DNA of 64,000 nucleotides from Ciona intestinalis (lineage: Eukaryota > Chordata > Ascidiacea > Phlebobranchia > Cionidae): contig NC_020176.2 of NCBI RefSeq assembly GCF_000224145.3, positions 3,121,826-3,185,825 on the forward strand, written 5' to 3'. Of the stretch, positions 35,166-47,531 are shown in pieces (position 1 is the first letter of the stretch; every line of letters begins with the position of its first letter). Below the pieces are notes generated by a model, which ran no database searches, had not been told where the DNA came from, and was given only the letters and a program-made list of their open reading frames with translations. The translations under genes and the position numbers were made by a program.

Positions 35166-38100
35166 TAATGAAAATCACCGAGATTAGTTTACCCCTGGCA
35201 ACCAAATTGGACTCACCGTCCGAGTAATAAGTGATAATCTGGACCAACACAGTTGGCGAGCGACGACTGTATTATATGCCGTTGATTTGCTTTATTTTAC
35301 GGTTGCCCCGTCCGGTCGTTACCACTTTTACTATGTTCACGACGTATGAAACAGCAGCACATGGTTCGAAACGAGGAGCAATTTTTTTCACTGTGCAACA
35401 AAACTATTATCAAAATCCTAAGCACAATTTTTTTTTTCTCTCCCAAAAATATTTTCTATTTTGGGAACATTTATTTAAATTAGATCCGACGTGTTCTGCT
35501 TTGCAGCATCACTACAACCATAAACATGCCCTATCAGTTACGCGTGAGTGGTCAATTTGCGCTGACCGAGTCCGCTGGGAAATCGCGTCCCACCTTCTAG
35601 TTATATAAGCGGGGAATATTTATAACAGCTAAGACATCAATAAGCGGCGGATCGATCGGAAAGTTGGTACAAGGAAAAGTCAATCTTGTTTTAACGTGAA
35701 TATACCGCGCTGGATTGAAACGATTGATTCGCGGCGGCGCGATATATTGATATTCTTTCATTCAAGGCGTTTAAGCTTCTTGTACCCGCGCGAATTGATT
35801 AAGTTTGACAAAGTTTCCACGCACTAAACGCAGACGTACGTGTATGACTCTTAAAGGTTGCCAAAGTACAATCCGTTCCTTTGAGAATTTGACCCATTTC
35901 GAAATCTGAATATCCGTATTACGTCACAGTCGGGCTCGGGCAAGACATGACGTCACTCAGATGCTCTAGCGGTCTGAACCACTTTGGCGAAGTTTAGAAA
36001 GTTTCATCTAGACTTCCTCTATAGACTGGGGTCGCAACAATAGGAGGACCACGCAGATAATCTTTTAATCGATAGCAGCAAACTTTCACGCTGTTGGAGC
36101 TCACGGTCTTGGCTACTACATCTAACAACAGCGTCTACATGGCAGAGCGACGGTGATGGTTAAGCGGAATTTTAGCCGGAACGCTGTCCCGGAAGCACGC
36201 CATGTATTCTAAGTTGCGAGACACTCCGATTGCAGTAATTTATGATTAAACTCCGATTGCAGTAATTTATTTTGTTTATTACTGAAATTATAATTAGGGA
36301 AGCTGTGGTCCCAGAAATCTATCTAGTCATATGGATTGAGATCTCACCCAATTTAGGTCATATTTTACTTTTTTTTAAGAAACTAAATCATATCAACGCG
36401 GAAATGGAAATAATTAAATTAGAGCCCCGTAAAATCACGCTACATATACTGTTTTTGCTCACAGTGTTAAACAAATTTGGGTTGATTTAAAAACCTATAT
36501 TTCACGCTTTAGCAGGATAAACGAATTCGCCCTATCCTTTACCACGTAAACGGCGGACGTGGATTTGGAACGGAAACACACCATTGTTGAACTTGCACCA
36601 GACCAAGGCGGATACGGAAATTTCGTGACCTTACGTGTTACATACAAGACACCAGACAAAACGCAGCGGTTAATGGCAACTCACTGCGGGGTTGCGACTA
36701 GCAACAGTTGCTGATGCTGCGCGACAGGTGTAAAGAAAACGGAAAACCACGGCATCGGAAACAATGGTGGAATTGTATTAAGCACAACAGGTGGATCTCC
36801 CGCTGTCACACCCTTTGATAATTATTCCCTCTTTAGTGAAAGCGTTTAGGACGTTTTCCTAGAGCGCAGTCCAAAATATAAAACCAGCAACGAAAGAGTA
36901 TTTGACCGACATACACATTGCGTTGTGTTTGCTTTTCAAACGAACCGTCTTCCGTCAAAGATATAATACGACGCATATTGCTCGGGACAGAGCCACCCGC
37001 GGTCTTTCCAAATATTCCTGCTCAGTGGGACAGCGCGTTGCGTTCTGCCGTTTAAATTAACTGACAGAAGCGCTCCCGAATACGACCTAGATAAGAAATC
37101 TGGACTTTCAGCTGAACTGACATCAAAACTACCAGACCCGTCTTGTTTACATTGCAATATACACAAACAAAACCCCGCTAAAGGATTAAGTTCACAGGAA
37201 ACGTACCAGCCTTGGCGTTTGTGGAGCGTCCATATGAAATAAGCCGGCATTAATTATTCAAAGCGTTACTATTGTTAATATCGTTTTATACTAAAAGATA
37301 ATACGACAGAAATACCACAACGAACGTTTTTTTTTAAATTGCTGAAAGAATTCATCTCAAAATAAACGAACTATTGATAACAACTTTAAACTTTGCCTGA
37401 TATTTTACTCCTACAAGAATCTAAAGTAGGAATTCCGAACGTCCAAGCAATCAGCCCGCGGTACTTGACTGACACAGTGCGTCCCAGCAAAAACAAGGAG
37501 AGTTGAAAGATGTTATCGTTCCAATTGTCAGCCTACTTGCTGATAAACCATCATGTCGTTGGCAACTCATACATCAACACTGTTTAACTCGCAATAGGAA
37601 ACCTTGGATCTAATGCTTCTGCTTATACACTCCCATAAACACGCTATTATTAAGAAATATATTAACCCAAGCAATTGTAAAATAATATCAAGTTTAATTG
37701 TCAGAAGTATTCTATGACGAATCAACACGCGTTTGATTGAAACCAGAACTAAAACACAGCTTATCTGTTATCACACTCTTACGCTATTGTGACAAAGGCT
37801 AGTTTTAAATTGGACCGAATACGACCGCGAACGAAAACACGCCAACAGCACGAAAATTGCCCGAAACGTTTATACTGTTTTTTTGCTGTTTTAATTCTTT
37901 TTTTTATTTTAACAAAATTTTACACGCAGTTAGTCAATTTACCGCGAACGAAGATTTTGAAAAAACGATTTTGCAAAAATAAATATGCTGTGCAAAATAC
38001 ATAAGCCATAATGGTAAAACAATTTTTCTTATTCTAACTGACTCGTTCTTACCACACAATTACCAACACAACCGAAAGTAAAAGGTCAAACAATCAATTC

Positions 38101-39300
38101 TTAAAAGTTCACGCCCTAACACCGATTAAAAAACAATCAGACGCTTTGCTTCTCAACGCTGTCAGCGTAGCACGCGACAGTAAAACATAAAACCAAGGTA
38201 ATGGCAGTGGCATTGCCCCACCCCCAATAAAATCGACGAAAGACAGCTCGCAGTGGACATACACAGCAAACAGGTTCATCTAACACGCGCGAACGTCCTG
38301 TGCAGCCTATCCCAGTGCAGTTTAGCATACTTCGCTGCCGTTGCAGTGACCTTTTAAAAAATTCTCTCCTTTGCCGAGCGGAATCAATCAAATTTCTAAA
38401 AATATCAGACCACTGTGTCTGATCTGCCGTTTTCCGCCTGCTTCGGTACAAGGCCTTTAATTGGATTCGGCGGCGCAGCGACACGCGCCTCCTGATTGCG
38501 CTTGCATGGCCTAACGATTTTTGACCGTGTTAACATTGTGAAACGGGTCGTGGTTGCAACAACGTAAAACGATCGCCTGTACTCGATAGCGAGAAACTAC
38601 AGCATGTGGCACTTGCAATAGGCACTTAGCAGTCTTACATACGTGCAACAAATAGGCTACAACTAATCACCACCTTGGACAGACTTCTCCGCGCACAAGG
38701 TTTTGTAATAAGAGCATAATTACCGAACGCAAAATAAGAACAATTCGCCGCGATACCAAACAACTCATCTCCGCGTAAAACGCGCAACACCTTTGGGAGC
38801 TGAGTTCGTGTGAAAGGATTGATCGTCGGTATAAACGAAGCAAACTGAGACCTCAAGGGAGATGGGTCATAGAAGGCTTTTTCGAGGTTTCTTAAAGCAG
38901 GTGCCGGTGCTGGTTCTCGGTTCAAACAGTGCCCCCTTGGGAAGTAGTAAGGTATCATGTTCTTGGAGCAATATCCCACCAAAGTTAGAACCCGGGTAAA
39001 CGCTGTAGGAAGGCGGAGTTATTCCGCAGACGCACCTCGTCTTCGTTACTTGTTTTCTCTCCCCAGGGACAAGTGATGTAGCTAATAATATCACGAAGCG
39101 GTAATCGAATATTGTGCTTATGTAAGTGCGGAGGATTACTCACTCGAATGGAAAAGTCAAACCACATTTGAATTTGGCCGTAAGATTGAAATTATTTTAG
39201 GCGATGTTGATTAAAAATCTTTGTAGTTCCAACAAAGCCAAAACGTATGAACTACATAACTGTTTTTCATACCAGACACTCTATTCAATACACGCAATAA

Positions 39301-39493
39301 TATAGTAGGGGTAAGATGGTCCATGTTTAAATTTCGTTTGACGTTGTATTTGCAGTAAACAAACAGAAATATATTTACAGAATTGTTTAAACGTATCCCT
39401 ATGTCTTTAAGAACGGTGTTAACTGTTACAAAACACGATTAAGAAGTATTATATATATGCAATGACGGTATTTATTTAACCCACAGTATTTTA
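39301..39493 (-). repeat. MITE, diverged copy
   Basis: TATAGTAGGGGTAAGATGG at left, TTGCAGTAAACAAAC, TTGTTTAAACGTATCCCTA, GTTACAAAACACGATTAAG and a degraded right end TTTAACCCACAGTATT. Confidence 0.7.
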
Positions 39494-39723
39494 ATTACTA
39501 GCATAGCGGTTGGTTTGTTACGGGAATTAAAAGAACGAAATAAAAACCTTAAGACTTAATTAGTTTTTATAGTTTGTTATGCGAAATCTTAATTGAACTT
39601 ATGCCAATGCAAATGAGCTATAAAATATGCCACATATGTCGCTGTCGAACGTTTTTTAGAAATGTTGGCTTATAGAAAAACTACCATATTGCGCTCTCAT
39701 TTTGTAATCCGGGCTGTCCGTTT

Positions 39724-39753
39724 GCCCCATCTAGCGGCGCCCATCTAGCGGCG
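39724..39753. promoter_or_regulatory. Tandem CTCF-like motif pair
   Basis: The 13-base motif CCATCTAGCGGCG occurs twice head to tail at 39727-39739 and 39741-39753. Its reverse complement CGCCGCTAGATGG resembles the CTCF core. It sits between the nephrin upstream block and the SLC17 array. Motif resemblance only. Confidence 0.3.
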
Positions 39754-40614
39754 AAACGTCAAACACAGCCCTAACCAACAAAGTCAAACTAGAATGACAA
39801 TATAAGATATTTGCACTTTGAGCGCATAAACGAGTTCAGACAAATAAATACTTACGATTTAAATATTTTTTTCTCTTTTTCCTCCATGCCTAACTGTTTG
39901 TTCTACATATATAGGCTATACAATAGAAACAGTAACTATGAAAAAATAAAGTAATTAAACGAGATTTACGGAATATACACCTAACGCACCATATAGTTTT
40001 TTGCGCAATAGCAATCACAGGAAGACTGATTGAGTGGACCAGTATATACTGTAAGACTACATTTCTCTGACGCTAACTGTGTAGTTACACCACGCCAACA
40101 CGTCGTTGCAATAAGTGCCTGCACAAAGCGTAATTCCTTTGAAGCGCTTTATACGCCTGTAATCACTCAAAGCTATAGTATTTTGGATAAATGTAAAAAA
40201 CGCATTTCTTACCCGCAACACCCTGAAGCTGGTAATTGAATCATTTAACATTTTTTAACCTTATCCTGAAGGCTTCCCGATGGCTATATCATGCAACAGC
40301 TTACTACGCCGTACGGTTTTTCGCGTATATATATTATTTTAAACTTTCGCATTTTTTAATTTACTTAACTGATGACAATTGTTGTCACCTTTGTAAAAAT
40401 TATAGCCGCGGAAAAAAATAATAACTCAATTTCCCAAATATGGTAGCCTATAAAGACGGATTGAAGAAAATATCATCTAAACGCATGGGCGGAAGAAGCA
40501 GCCGCTTAAATAGTAAAATTGGCAGACATTACATTCGACGTATAAAACAGATACAAATGTAAGATCAGTTAGTTAGAGAAGATTTGCTTTCAGCTACACA
40601 CACAGTGTTGAAAT

Positions 40615-41332
40615 AGAAACAACATCAGCACTCGTCATCTCTGATGTCAGCACTTTTCAGGTTCGCATTTACTTCTTTTTCCTCTTCGGGGACTAAAAGG
40701 AATAAATTCTAATAATGTGATTGTTCATAATAAGTTTAGGCCAATAAAAAAATTAATAAAAAACGACTTAAATGATAAATTATACAATGATGAACTAATA
40801 CCGCACAAACATGTTCATTAAAACAGATTTCCAAATGACTTGGTTCAAATGAGAATGATGTCTGTATATACCTTTTCTTTGTGCCCATTTCCGCTCCACT
40901 CCAGATCCAAAAAAGAAAAAGAAAATCGAACCGAAGAAACCGAACGCTCCGTTTATCCAGAACATAGTTTGCCATTGGCTGATAGATGTCTAAGGAAATT
41001 GCATAATGCTGTAGAGTAAAAGCCATCTTCTATATAGTAGGGTGGGGTAAGATGGGACATCTTTTCAATCTGTTTCTCGTTTCATTTGATAGTAAACAAA
41101 ATAAAATTCAAAGAGTTATAAAACCGTATCCCCTCGACTTCGATATACCGTTGTTAGTTGTTTAAAACACGATCGGGATATTTGGATATTAGGTGCTAAA
41201 GGTGTCCCATCTTCCCCCACCCTACTATATATCTGTCGGAATGCATAGGCTATATGCGTGTACGATGGACCCAAATTATATATTTATTTGAGTTAAAAAT
41301 ATAATAATGCACCTTATCTGTGATAACTAATC
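40615..41332 (-). pseudogene. Gap-flanking duplicate of SLC17 copy 1 last exons and MITE (probably an allelic assembly artefact)
   Basis: Nearly identical to 41388-42105, offset 773: it repeats the last exon (40625-40692), the penultimate exon (40872-40989), the intronic MITE and the first bases of exon 8, then stops at the 50-N gap. Only a few single-base differences are visible (e.g. near 40668, 41265 and 41276). No upstream exons accompany it. The simplest reading is two haplotype contigs placed side by side around a gap rather than a genuine pseudogene. Confidence 0.75.
41033..41230 (-). repeat. MITE, complete copy (within duplicated segment)
   Basis: TATAGTAGGGTGGGGTAAGA at left and TCTTCCCCCACCCTACTATA at right with the reverse-oriented core (TTGATAGTAAACAAA, ATAAAACCGTATCCCC, TTTAAAACACGATCGGG). 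Duplicated at 41806-42003. Confidence 0.9.
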
Positions 41333-41382
41333 NNNNNNNNNNNNNNNNNNNNNNNNNNNNNNNNNNNNNNNNNNNNNNNNNN
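41333..41382. other. Assembly gap (50 N) between duplicated segments
   Basis: Placeholder gap. Sequence on its left matches sequence further right and vice versa, so the gap separates two copies of the same segment. Confidence 0.99.
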
Positions 41383-41397
41383 GAAATAGAAACAACA

Positions 41398-44028
41398 TCA
41401 GCACTCGTCATCTCTGATGTCAGCACTTTTCAGGTTCGCATTTATTTCTTTTTCCTCTTCGGGGACTAAAAGGAATAAATTCTAATAATGTGATTGTTCA
41501 TAATAAGTTTAGGCCAATAAAAAAATTAATAAAAAACGACTTAAATGATAAATTATACAATGATGAACTAATACCGCACAAACATGTTCATTAAAACAGA
41601 TTTCCAAATGACTTGGTTCAAATGAGAATGATGTCTGTATATACCTTTTCTTTGTGCCCATTTCCGCTCCACTCCAGATCCAAAAAAGAAAAAGAAAATC
41701 GAACCGAAGAAACCGAACGCTCCGTTTATCCAGAACATAGTTTGCCATTGGCTGATAGATGTCTAAGGAAATTGCATAATGCTGTAGAGTAAAAGCCATC
41801 TTCTATATAGTAGGGTGGGGTAAGATGGGACATCTTTTCAATCTGTTTCTCGTTTCATTTGATAGTAAACAAAATAAAATTCAAAGAGTTATAAAACCGT
41901 ATCCCCTCGACTTCGATATACCGTTGTTAGTTGTTTAAAACACGATCGGGATATTTGGATATTAGGTGCTAAAGGTGTCCCATCTTCCCCCACCCTACTA
42001 TATATCTGTCGGAATGCATAGGCTATATGCGTGTTCGATGGACCCAATTATATATTTATTTGAGTTAAAAATATAATAATGCACCTTATCTGTGATAACT
42101 AATCCAGCTGTGAGAGGCCCGAGAAAGCCGGGTACAGAAGCAATGGTGTTTGATATTCCAAAAATCACTCCAGCGTACATGGGTGCGATGTCTACGAAGT
42201 TTGAAAGGTGTCCAGGGTCTGTTTGAAACACAATATATAATTTTTTTGAAACTTGCGTTGAATAGTCACAAAGTTACACGTAAATGCTCTGAGAGACACT
42301 CCGACGATCAGTAAGACCACAACGGTCGTACTATCAGTTGCACAGTAACTTCCAATGATCATAAAAATATTTAGGAAGCTCAACGCAATGATAGTGTTCA
42401 CTTTGCGAGCTACACAGGTACTTATCCATTTCCGTTTTCGAGCAGCGTCGGTTATGTAACCTGCAAGAATGCTCACACCAAACTGAGCTATGTACGGAGC
42501 TGTCATTACGGCCCCACTCTGTCAATTTAAAACAGCGTTAGAATGAACATTGTTTGAATACTACAATACGTACTTGGAACACATTGAAATTAAATATCCT
42601 GGACATAAAAGTTGGCAAAATGGCATTGAAAGTGTAGCCACTCCAATTGTCGCAGAAATGGGCAACAAATATTGCCCACACACTCCGTGATCTCATTATT
42701 GCTCCCCAAGGCACGTCTTGTGATTGCATGTCCTAAGAATTCACCACGAGTTATTTGGCTTTTCGCTTAAGTAACAAATAAAAAGGCGTTCATGAAATAC
42801 CTCGATGGTAAAACCGATGCTATTTTCTATGTAAGCAACTTCTGCTGCAGTTATACATCTGTTCGTGCGTGGTGAATCAGAGACGATTATTATCCAAACC
42901 ACTGACCAACCGATTGTGACACCGCCTTGGAAAAAAAAGCTAAAAGATCTGACTAAAATAAAAAAATCGACACATACCTAGTACATAAAATACAGCTTCC
43001 CAGCCAATAGTTTCAGAAATATACCCAGCAAATGGATAAACGAATCCAAGTCCAAACGGAACTCCGGACAAAGCAATGGAATTTAATATACTACGCTCGA
43101 AAGGTGGCGCCCAAGAGCTCCAACAACATTGATAAGAAGAAACTGCTACTCCCTGCGAGAGGTGACATTGGATTGAATCAGCTATTACTTAAGTCTATTC
43201 AAAGTTACCTGAACCAAGCCTATGAGTACTCGGCAAGCTATAACGAGTGGAAAGCTAGTGTAAGCTGCAATAGGGGTTGCAATGCTTAGAAGGGCGGAGA
43301 TAAAAACGGGTAATCCGAAAACTATCGGGAAACCGAACTTATTTCCAAGCCATCCGCCCAAAATGTTGGTACAGACGTATCCGTAAAAGTAGGCGCCGAG
43401 AAATAGTCCTTCTTGGTCGCTGCTCCAATCGAAACTACCTTCAGATTTCTCAATGGACGCATTAACCTATATGGTTGAAAAAATTATAAACAACCATTTC
43501 CATTTGTATATGACGTGCCTAGAATAATAACACAAATCCTGAGTTCTAATGAATGGACACGTTTAATTATGAATTATTTTTAAACAATACGTGTGAAAAT
43601 GTATTTTACAAAAAATGACTGAGATACAATAACTGTTCGACAAAAAAAGGATTTTAAGCCTACTTATAACGTGTCCAATAATACCAGGGAGACCAGCTGT
43701 CATATAGTCAATTTTCTTACGATCGATATGTAACCACATAAAATATGCTATATACCGCATCTGTGACATTGGTCTCTGTATTGTTCCAGCGCACCATCGA
43801 CAATATCGTGATGTTTATACAGTTTCGTAAACAACTGATTAGAAAGTAGCCCATAAAACCAAGGGAAGCAAGCACGTATCGTTGTCGCACATAAAACTTC
43901 TTTCGTGGAACCTTTTGGTTAAAAAGTATTAAATACGTACAGCTTTACAAAAGAAAAAAAACGTTTCAACTTACTTCGTGTGGAAAAGCTAAACTTTCAC
44001 TTGACTTTAAAGATTCTTCGATGGTCAT
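41398..44028 (-). CDS. SLC17-family organic anion/phosphate transporter, paralog 1 of 3, complete
   Basis: Ten exons in phase: 43975-44028, 43756-43911, 43209-43466, 42978-43152, 42801-42925, 42574-42732, 42278-42518, 42085-42218, 41645-41762, 41398-41465; 495 residues, the usual SLC17 length. TM1 region RYVLASLGFMGYFLISCLRN, then glycosylation sites WNNTETNVTDA, FDWSSDQEGLFLGAYFYGYV and NILGGWLGNKFG in TM2-3, ACRVLIGLVQG in TM4, and the SLC17 signature SSWAPPFERS. Second half: HFCDNWSGYTFNAILPTF, TDAARKRKWIS, VDIAPMYAGVIFGISNTIAS and SQWQTMFWINGAFGFFG. The acidic cytosolic end reads VPEEEKE...IRDDEC. TM4 has Gln where VGLUT and sialin have Glu (LVEG), as in the SLC17A1-A4 phosphate/urate group, so sialin or VGLUT function is unlikely; the substrate is unknown. 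First of three tandem paralogs with the same exon phases. Confidence 0.9.
41806..42003 (-). repeat. MITE, complete copy in SLC17 paralog 1 intron
   Basis: Same sequence as the copy at 41033-41230; it lies in the intron between exons 8 and 9 of paralog 1 and is absent from the equivalent introns of paralogs 2 and 3, so it inserted after the gene duplications. Confidence 0.9.
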
Positions 44029-47000
44029 TATACCTTTTACAGCATGTGTTAATTGTTATAAAATAAATGCTGCACATTTAATGACGCAATTTATTCTAAC
44101 TGTTGGCAGGATTGTGACAAAGGAGCTTACAAAAATAGTGCAGTTGCTTAAGCACACAGTGTTGGTTTTCTTATTTATCCAATTGCGTAGACACAGACGA
44201 AAGTAAACTTACTAATAGTATCATAAGCTGAAATATACACTGAAGAAATAATTTCTTAATAAAGGCTGTATGAAACCCTGGTTATAATTACTGACTGATA
44301 CCAAGGTACCTACATATGCCTAATTGAAATACAAGATCGTCGCGCGAAGACTTTAGCTGTTGCCCAACAAGACTGCGCATATAGATTTCGTAAACAATAA
44401 ATGTGCTGACAGCACATTGGTGGCGCAGGTTACTGATTACCAACGTCACGTCCGGAAAGGGAGGCTTGTTTCCGCCATTACGGAGCCTACAGAGCGTGAA
44501 TCGCCCATACAAATGCTTGGTCGGCGTGTGTTTGTTCGGTCTTGTAAGCGATGCAAAGCTAGAAAACACTTCTAACGGTTGTTTTAACACTTAAAATATA
44601 AGTTCTAATACAAATCTTGTTATATAATATTAAACCCAAGATTTAATTTCTAGTAAATTAGTGTTTTGACTGGTTTTCAGCGTACAGTGTGGTTTAACAG
44701 GGTACTTTACGTTGGCGATTAATACTAGCAGCAATCAGTTTAGTTTACATAATAGTATATGTTCATACCTACGAATCTACAGAACCAATATAATATACTA
44801 CATTTATAATCCAACATGAGTGACTATGAAGCTCCAAACTGCTTAAGTACTAGCAGATAAGGTGTTCGCGGTTTCCGATTTCATAAACGTAGAAAGTGTG
44901 GTTTATTATTATTAATTCAAGGAGAAGACCAAAAATAGTAACTCAGTATTGTTATCCTTAATGTCATTTTAATATTAGGGAAATTTTACAAAGATACCTT
45001 AAGTTTCGTTGCCGGGTATATAGGTGTTAAGTTTGTGAGCCAAAAAGTAAAGTCACGGCAATTTACATGCAAAACTGCCGTTAGATACACCAGTATAGGA
45101 TAATGTTATGCGTTTTTGTTTGTATTTTTATATTTTAAACATGTTCTTTTATGTTTTTGGTTGGTATACTTGATATTTTCGGTTTTTTTTTACTTTAATT
45201 GATTGAGTGTTTAATAAAAGTTGATTATTTATGTGAAGTTTGTTATTGTAATACGATATAACGTTAGTGGAAAGCCATTTTTACGCGCACAAGTGCTAGT
45301 TCTTAAAAAATACGCAATATTTAAAAGAAAAACAGTACTCAGCAATGATAAAATGCTTTGCCGTGGGCTCCGTAATGGCTGCGACTATGACGTCATAGAC
45401 GCGCGACAGTGGAAAACAAAACTCATTGTTTTACAATCCGTTTCCTAACTTGGTCTATACTAACTTTGCTCATTACTATTGTTTCACGTTGGCCCTGGAT
45501 AATGGCCGATAGTAATATCGTTACTTGAGTATAGTCTCTTGGGTTAGTAAATAAGCTGATACATCAGGGTGTATACTTAACATGTAAACAGAAAAAAAAA
45601 AGTTTAATGTCATGTGCAGGTTCACGTTTAAAAGCTGATGAAATAAATCTTTCACATGCAATATGAGCTGTTATACATTGTTGAACGGCACTTTTCTACA
45701 GAAATTCAACCTATATACAGTAGGGTGGGGGAAGATGGGACACCTTTTAACGGTATTTTCTCGTCCCATTTATCAGTAAACAAAGAACATTCAAATAATT
45801 ATAAAACCGTATCCTCAGGACTACCATAGACTGTTGCTGACTGTTTAAAACACGACCAGAATACTTGGCTATTATGTTCTAAAGGTGTCCCGTCTTCCCC
45901 CACCCCACTATATATCTACCTTTAGATGAAGAGCTAGGAATCAGACGACTGGTCGCAGAGTTTAATAAAAGGGGTAACAGTCAGTGCCCCAAACTGATTT
46001 TGTTTGTTTTCAGGACCCTATACCTCACACACATGTAGTACAGGTTTACTTTATACACCTATACGCTCCAAAATCTGTATCTACAGCAACGCATTACTAG
46101 CATGCATTTGGACCAAAAATACTTAGTAAATATCAATGCACGCAAACGATCGTATGAAGTACTCCTAGCTTACATGTCCCGCAGCCTGTTAAATACACAA
46201 TGGTAAATTGAGTAGCACATGTATTACTTTCCGGTAAATGACCTAATTTTAAGAGTTCAAACAGCCACCTAATAAAATAATCTATTAACACGTGTTCAGT
46301 AAGTATAGAAATCCATAGTACAGTCTCAGGTAAGAATATCCTTACAGTACTGCCCCTGTCATTTCTTATATATTTTGAAAATGCATTACAAGGGGAGAAA
46401 CAATAACATCACTATGCGGTAGAATTGTCTAGTAACTTAAAGGGACATACCAACGAATAATGAAAACTTGTATATGGATAGATATGCTCAAATGTATCCT
46501 AATAATACCATCAAAGTTTGCCAAAATGACACAGCTTCTAAACAAATCACGTAAAAAAACATTTAAACTTTCTGATACAAACATATGTTATAACTTATCT
46601 CATATCGTAAGACATCTAACTGCAACAACGTTCGTTGCAGATACTCCGCATTCCAAAACGTAATCTTCTGGAAGTCCATTGCAGGTCACGTTTTAACAAT
46701 CAACGCTATAACCGCAATCTTAACAATACAGCTGTCATGAACAAAAAAGAAATCTTAGAGATTAACTAAAATAGGGAATTTGTTTTATACAAATTCAACA
46801 TCCATTGACCATATAACAGCAACATCTTTAACTCTGCTAGCGCATTATTATTGTACCTAAGCTAATGCCTTTCTATTCTGATACCATATCGCATTCTTCG
46901 CAGTAAGAACAAAACAAAAGTCCACAAGTACCAAACTACTCAAGAAATATTTGCGTGGCAATTTCTTCATATACCCAGCAGTGTAATTGCTAGCGCCTTC

Positions 47001-47531
47001 ATTCGAGCGTAACCACACCGAATTGTCGTTGCAATGATTATTGGCTGCAAAAAACATGATGCTCTTTAAGCGCCTAACAAGTCTGTAATCATTCAGAGCA
47101 GATGAAGTCCTTTTGATTAAACGTGAAGACTGTCAATGTATTTCTGATCAGCCTAAGGACGATACATCACCACACGGTGGAATATTAAAATCATTTTTTT
47201 CCCGTTTTCTTTATTCCATCTTTATATATACCTTGGTTGCATGTTTATAGATGTTAACGGTAATTTTATTATAGCGTCTTATTTATATTTATTTCAATGC
47301 CCTTTATGGCCGCGAAATTCAAACACAACATAATTTAATTTACTCAAAATTTAACTTAATTAGCACGCTTTGAGGAAAAAATTACCCACCCGCACCTCGG
47401 TGGAAGCAGTAAAATACATTACAATTGGCAAAGAAAGATATTGAAACACTCTTTTGATTTCCGACCGTCGGTTGAGAAAGACGTAGTTTGTCAAACACAT
47501 TTCTGCACAACAAATACTCATAACTCCTACA
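44029..47531. other. Intergenic between SLC17 paralogs 1 and 2
   Basis: Contains the promoter of paralog 1 and the 3' flank of paralog 2, one MITE (45714-45914) and no recognised gene. A stretch near 45640-45690 (CATGCAATATGAGCTGTTAT) has relatives upstream of paralogs 2 and 3 (near 50330 and 53980), showing that 5' flanks were duplicated with the genes. Confidence 0.5.
45714..45914 (-). repeat. MITE, complete copy
   Basis: TATACAGTAGGGTGGGGGAA at left, reverse-oriented core (ATCAGTAAACAAAG, ATAAAACCGTATCCTCAGGA, TTTAAAACACGACCAG), TCTTCCCCCACCCCACTATA at right. Confidence 0.9.

Larger units (their letters stand above)
34110..40624. other. Large noncoding block upstream of nephrin (about 6.5 kb), no gene recognised
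   Basis: Holds the nephrin promoter and the 3' flank of the SLC17 array. Stretches 34800-37250 and 38100-39170 are visibly less AT-rich than the rest of the window and contain several ORFs of 60-115 codons on both strands (e.g. 36936-37250 and 38137-39167 minus), none with a domain I recognise. Possible regulatory DNA; a small unrecognised gene cannot be excluded. Confidence 0.5.

Noticed and set aside
36936-37250. 104-codon minus ORF with an FGF-like GWYVS string
   Set aside because: The order of motifs does not match the FGF core, no Cys/heparin pattern is present, and no splice partners were found.
37789-38004. 71-codon plus ORF resembling a type II membrane protein start
   Set aside because: Basic N-terminus and one hydrophobic stretch could suit a Golgi enzyme, but there is no downstream catalytic exon and the sequence is AT-biased.
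38137-39167. Overlapping minus ORFs considered as one gene
   Set aside because: They lie in different frames with no convincing GT-AG joints and no recognised domain. Kept only as an observation.
40736-41026. 96-codon minus ORF that also appears identically at 41509-41799
   Set aside because: It is an out-of-frame shadow of SLC17 exon 9; the exon reads GSIFFFFFGSGVER in the frame supported by paralog 2. The double occurrence is the gap-flanking duplicate.
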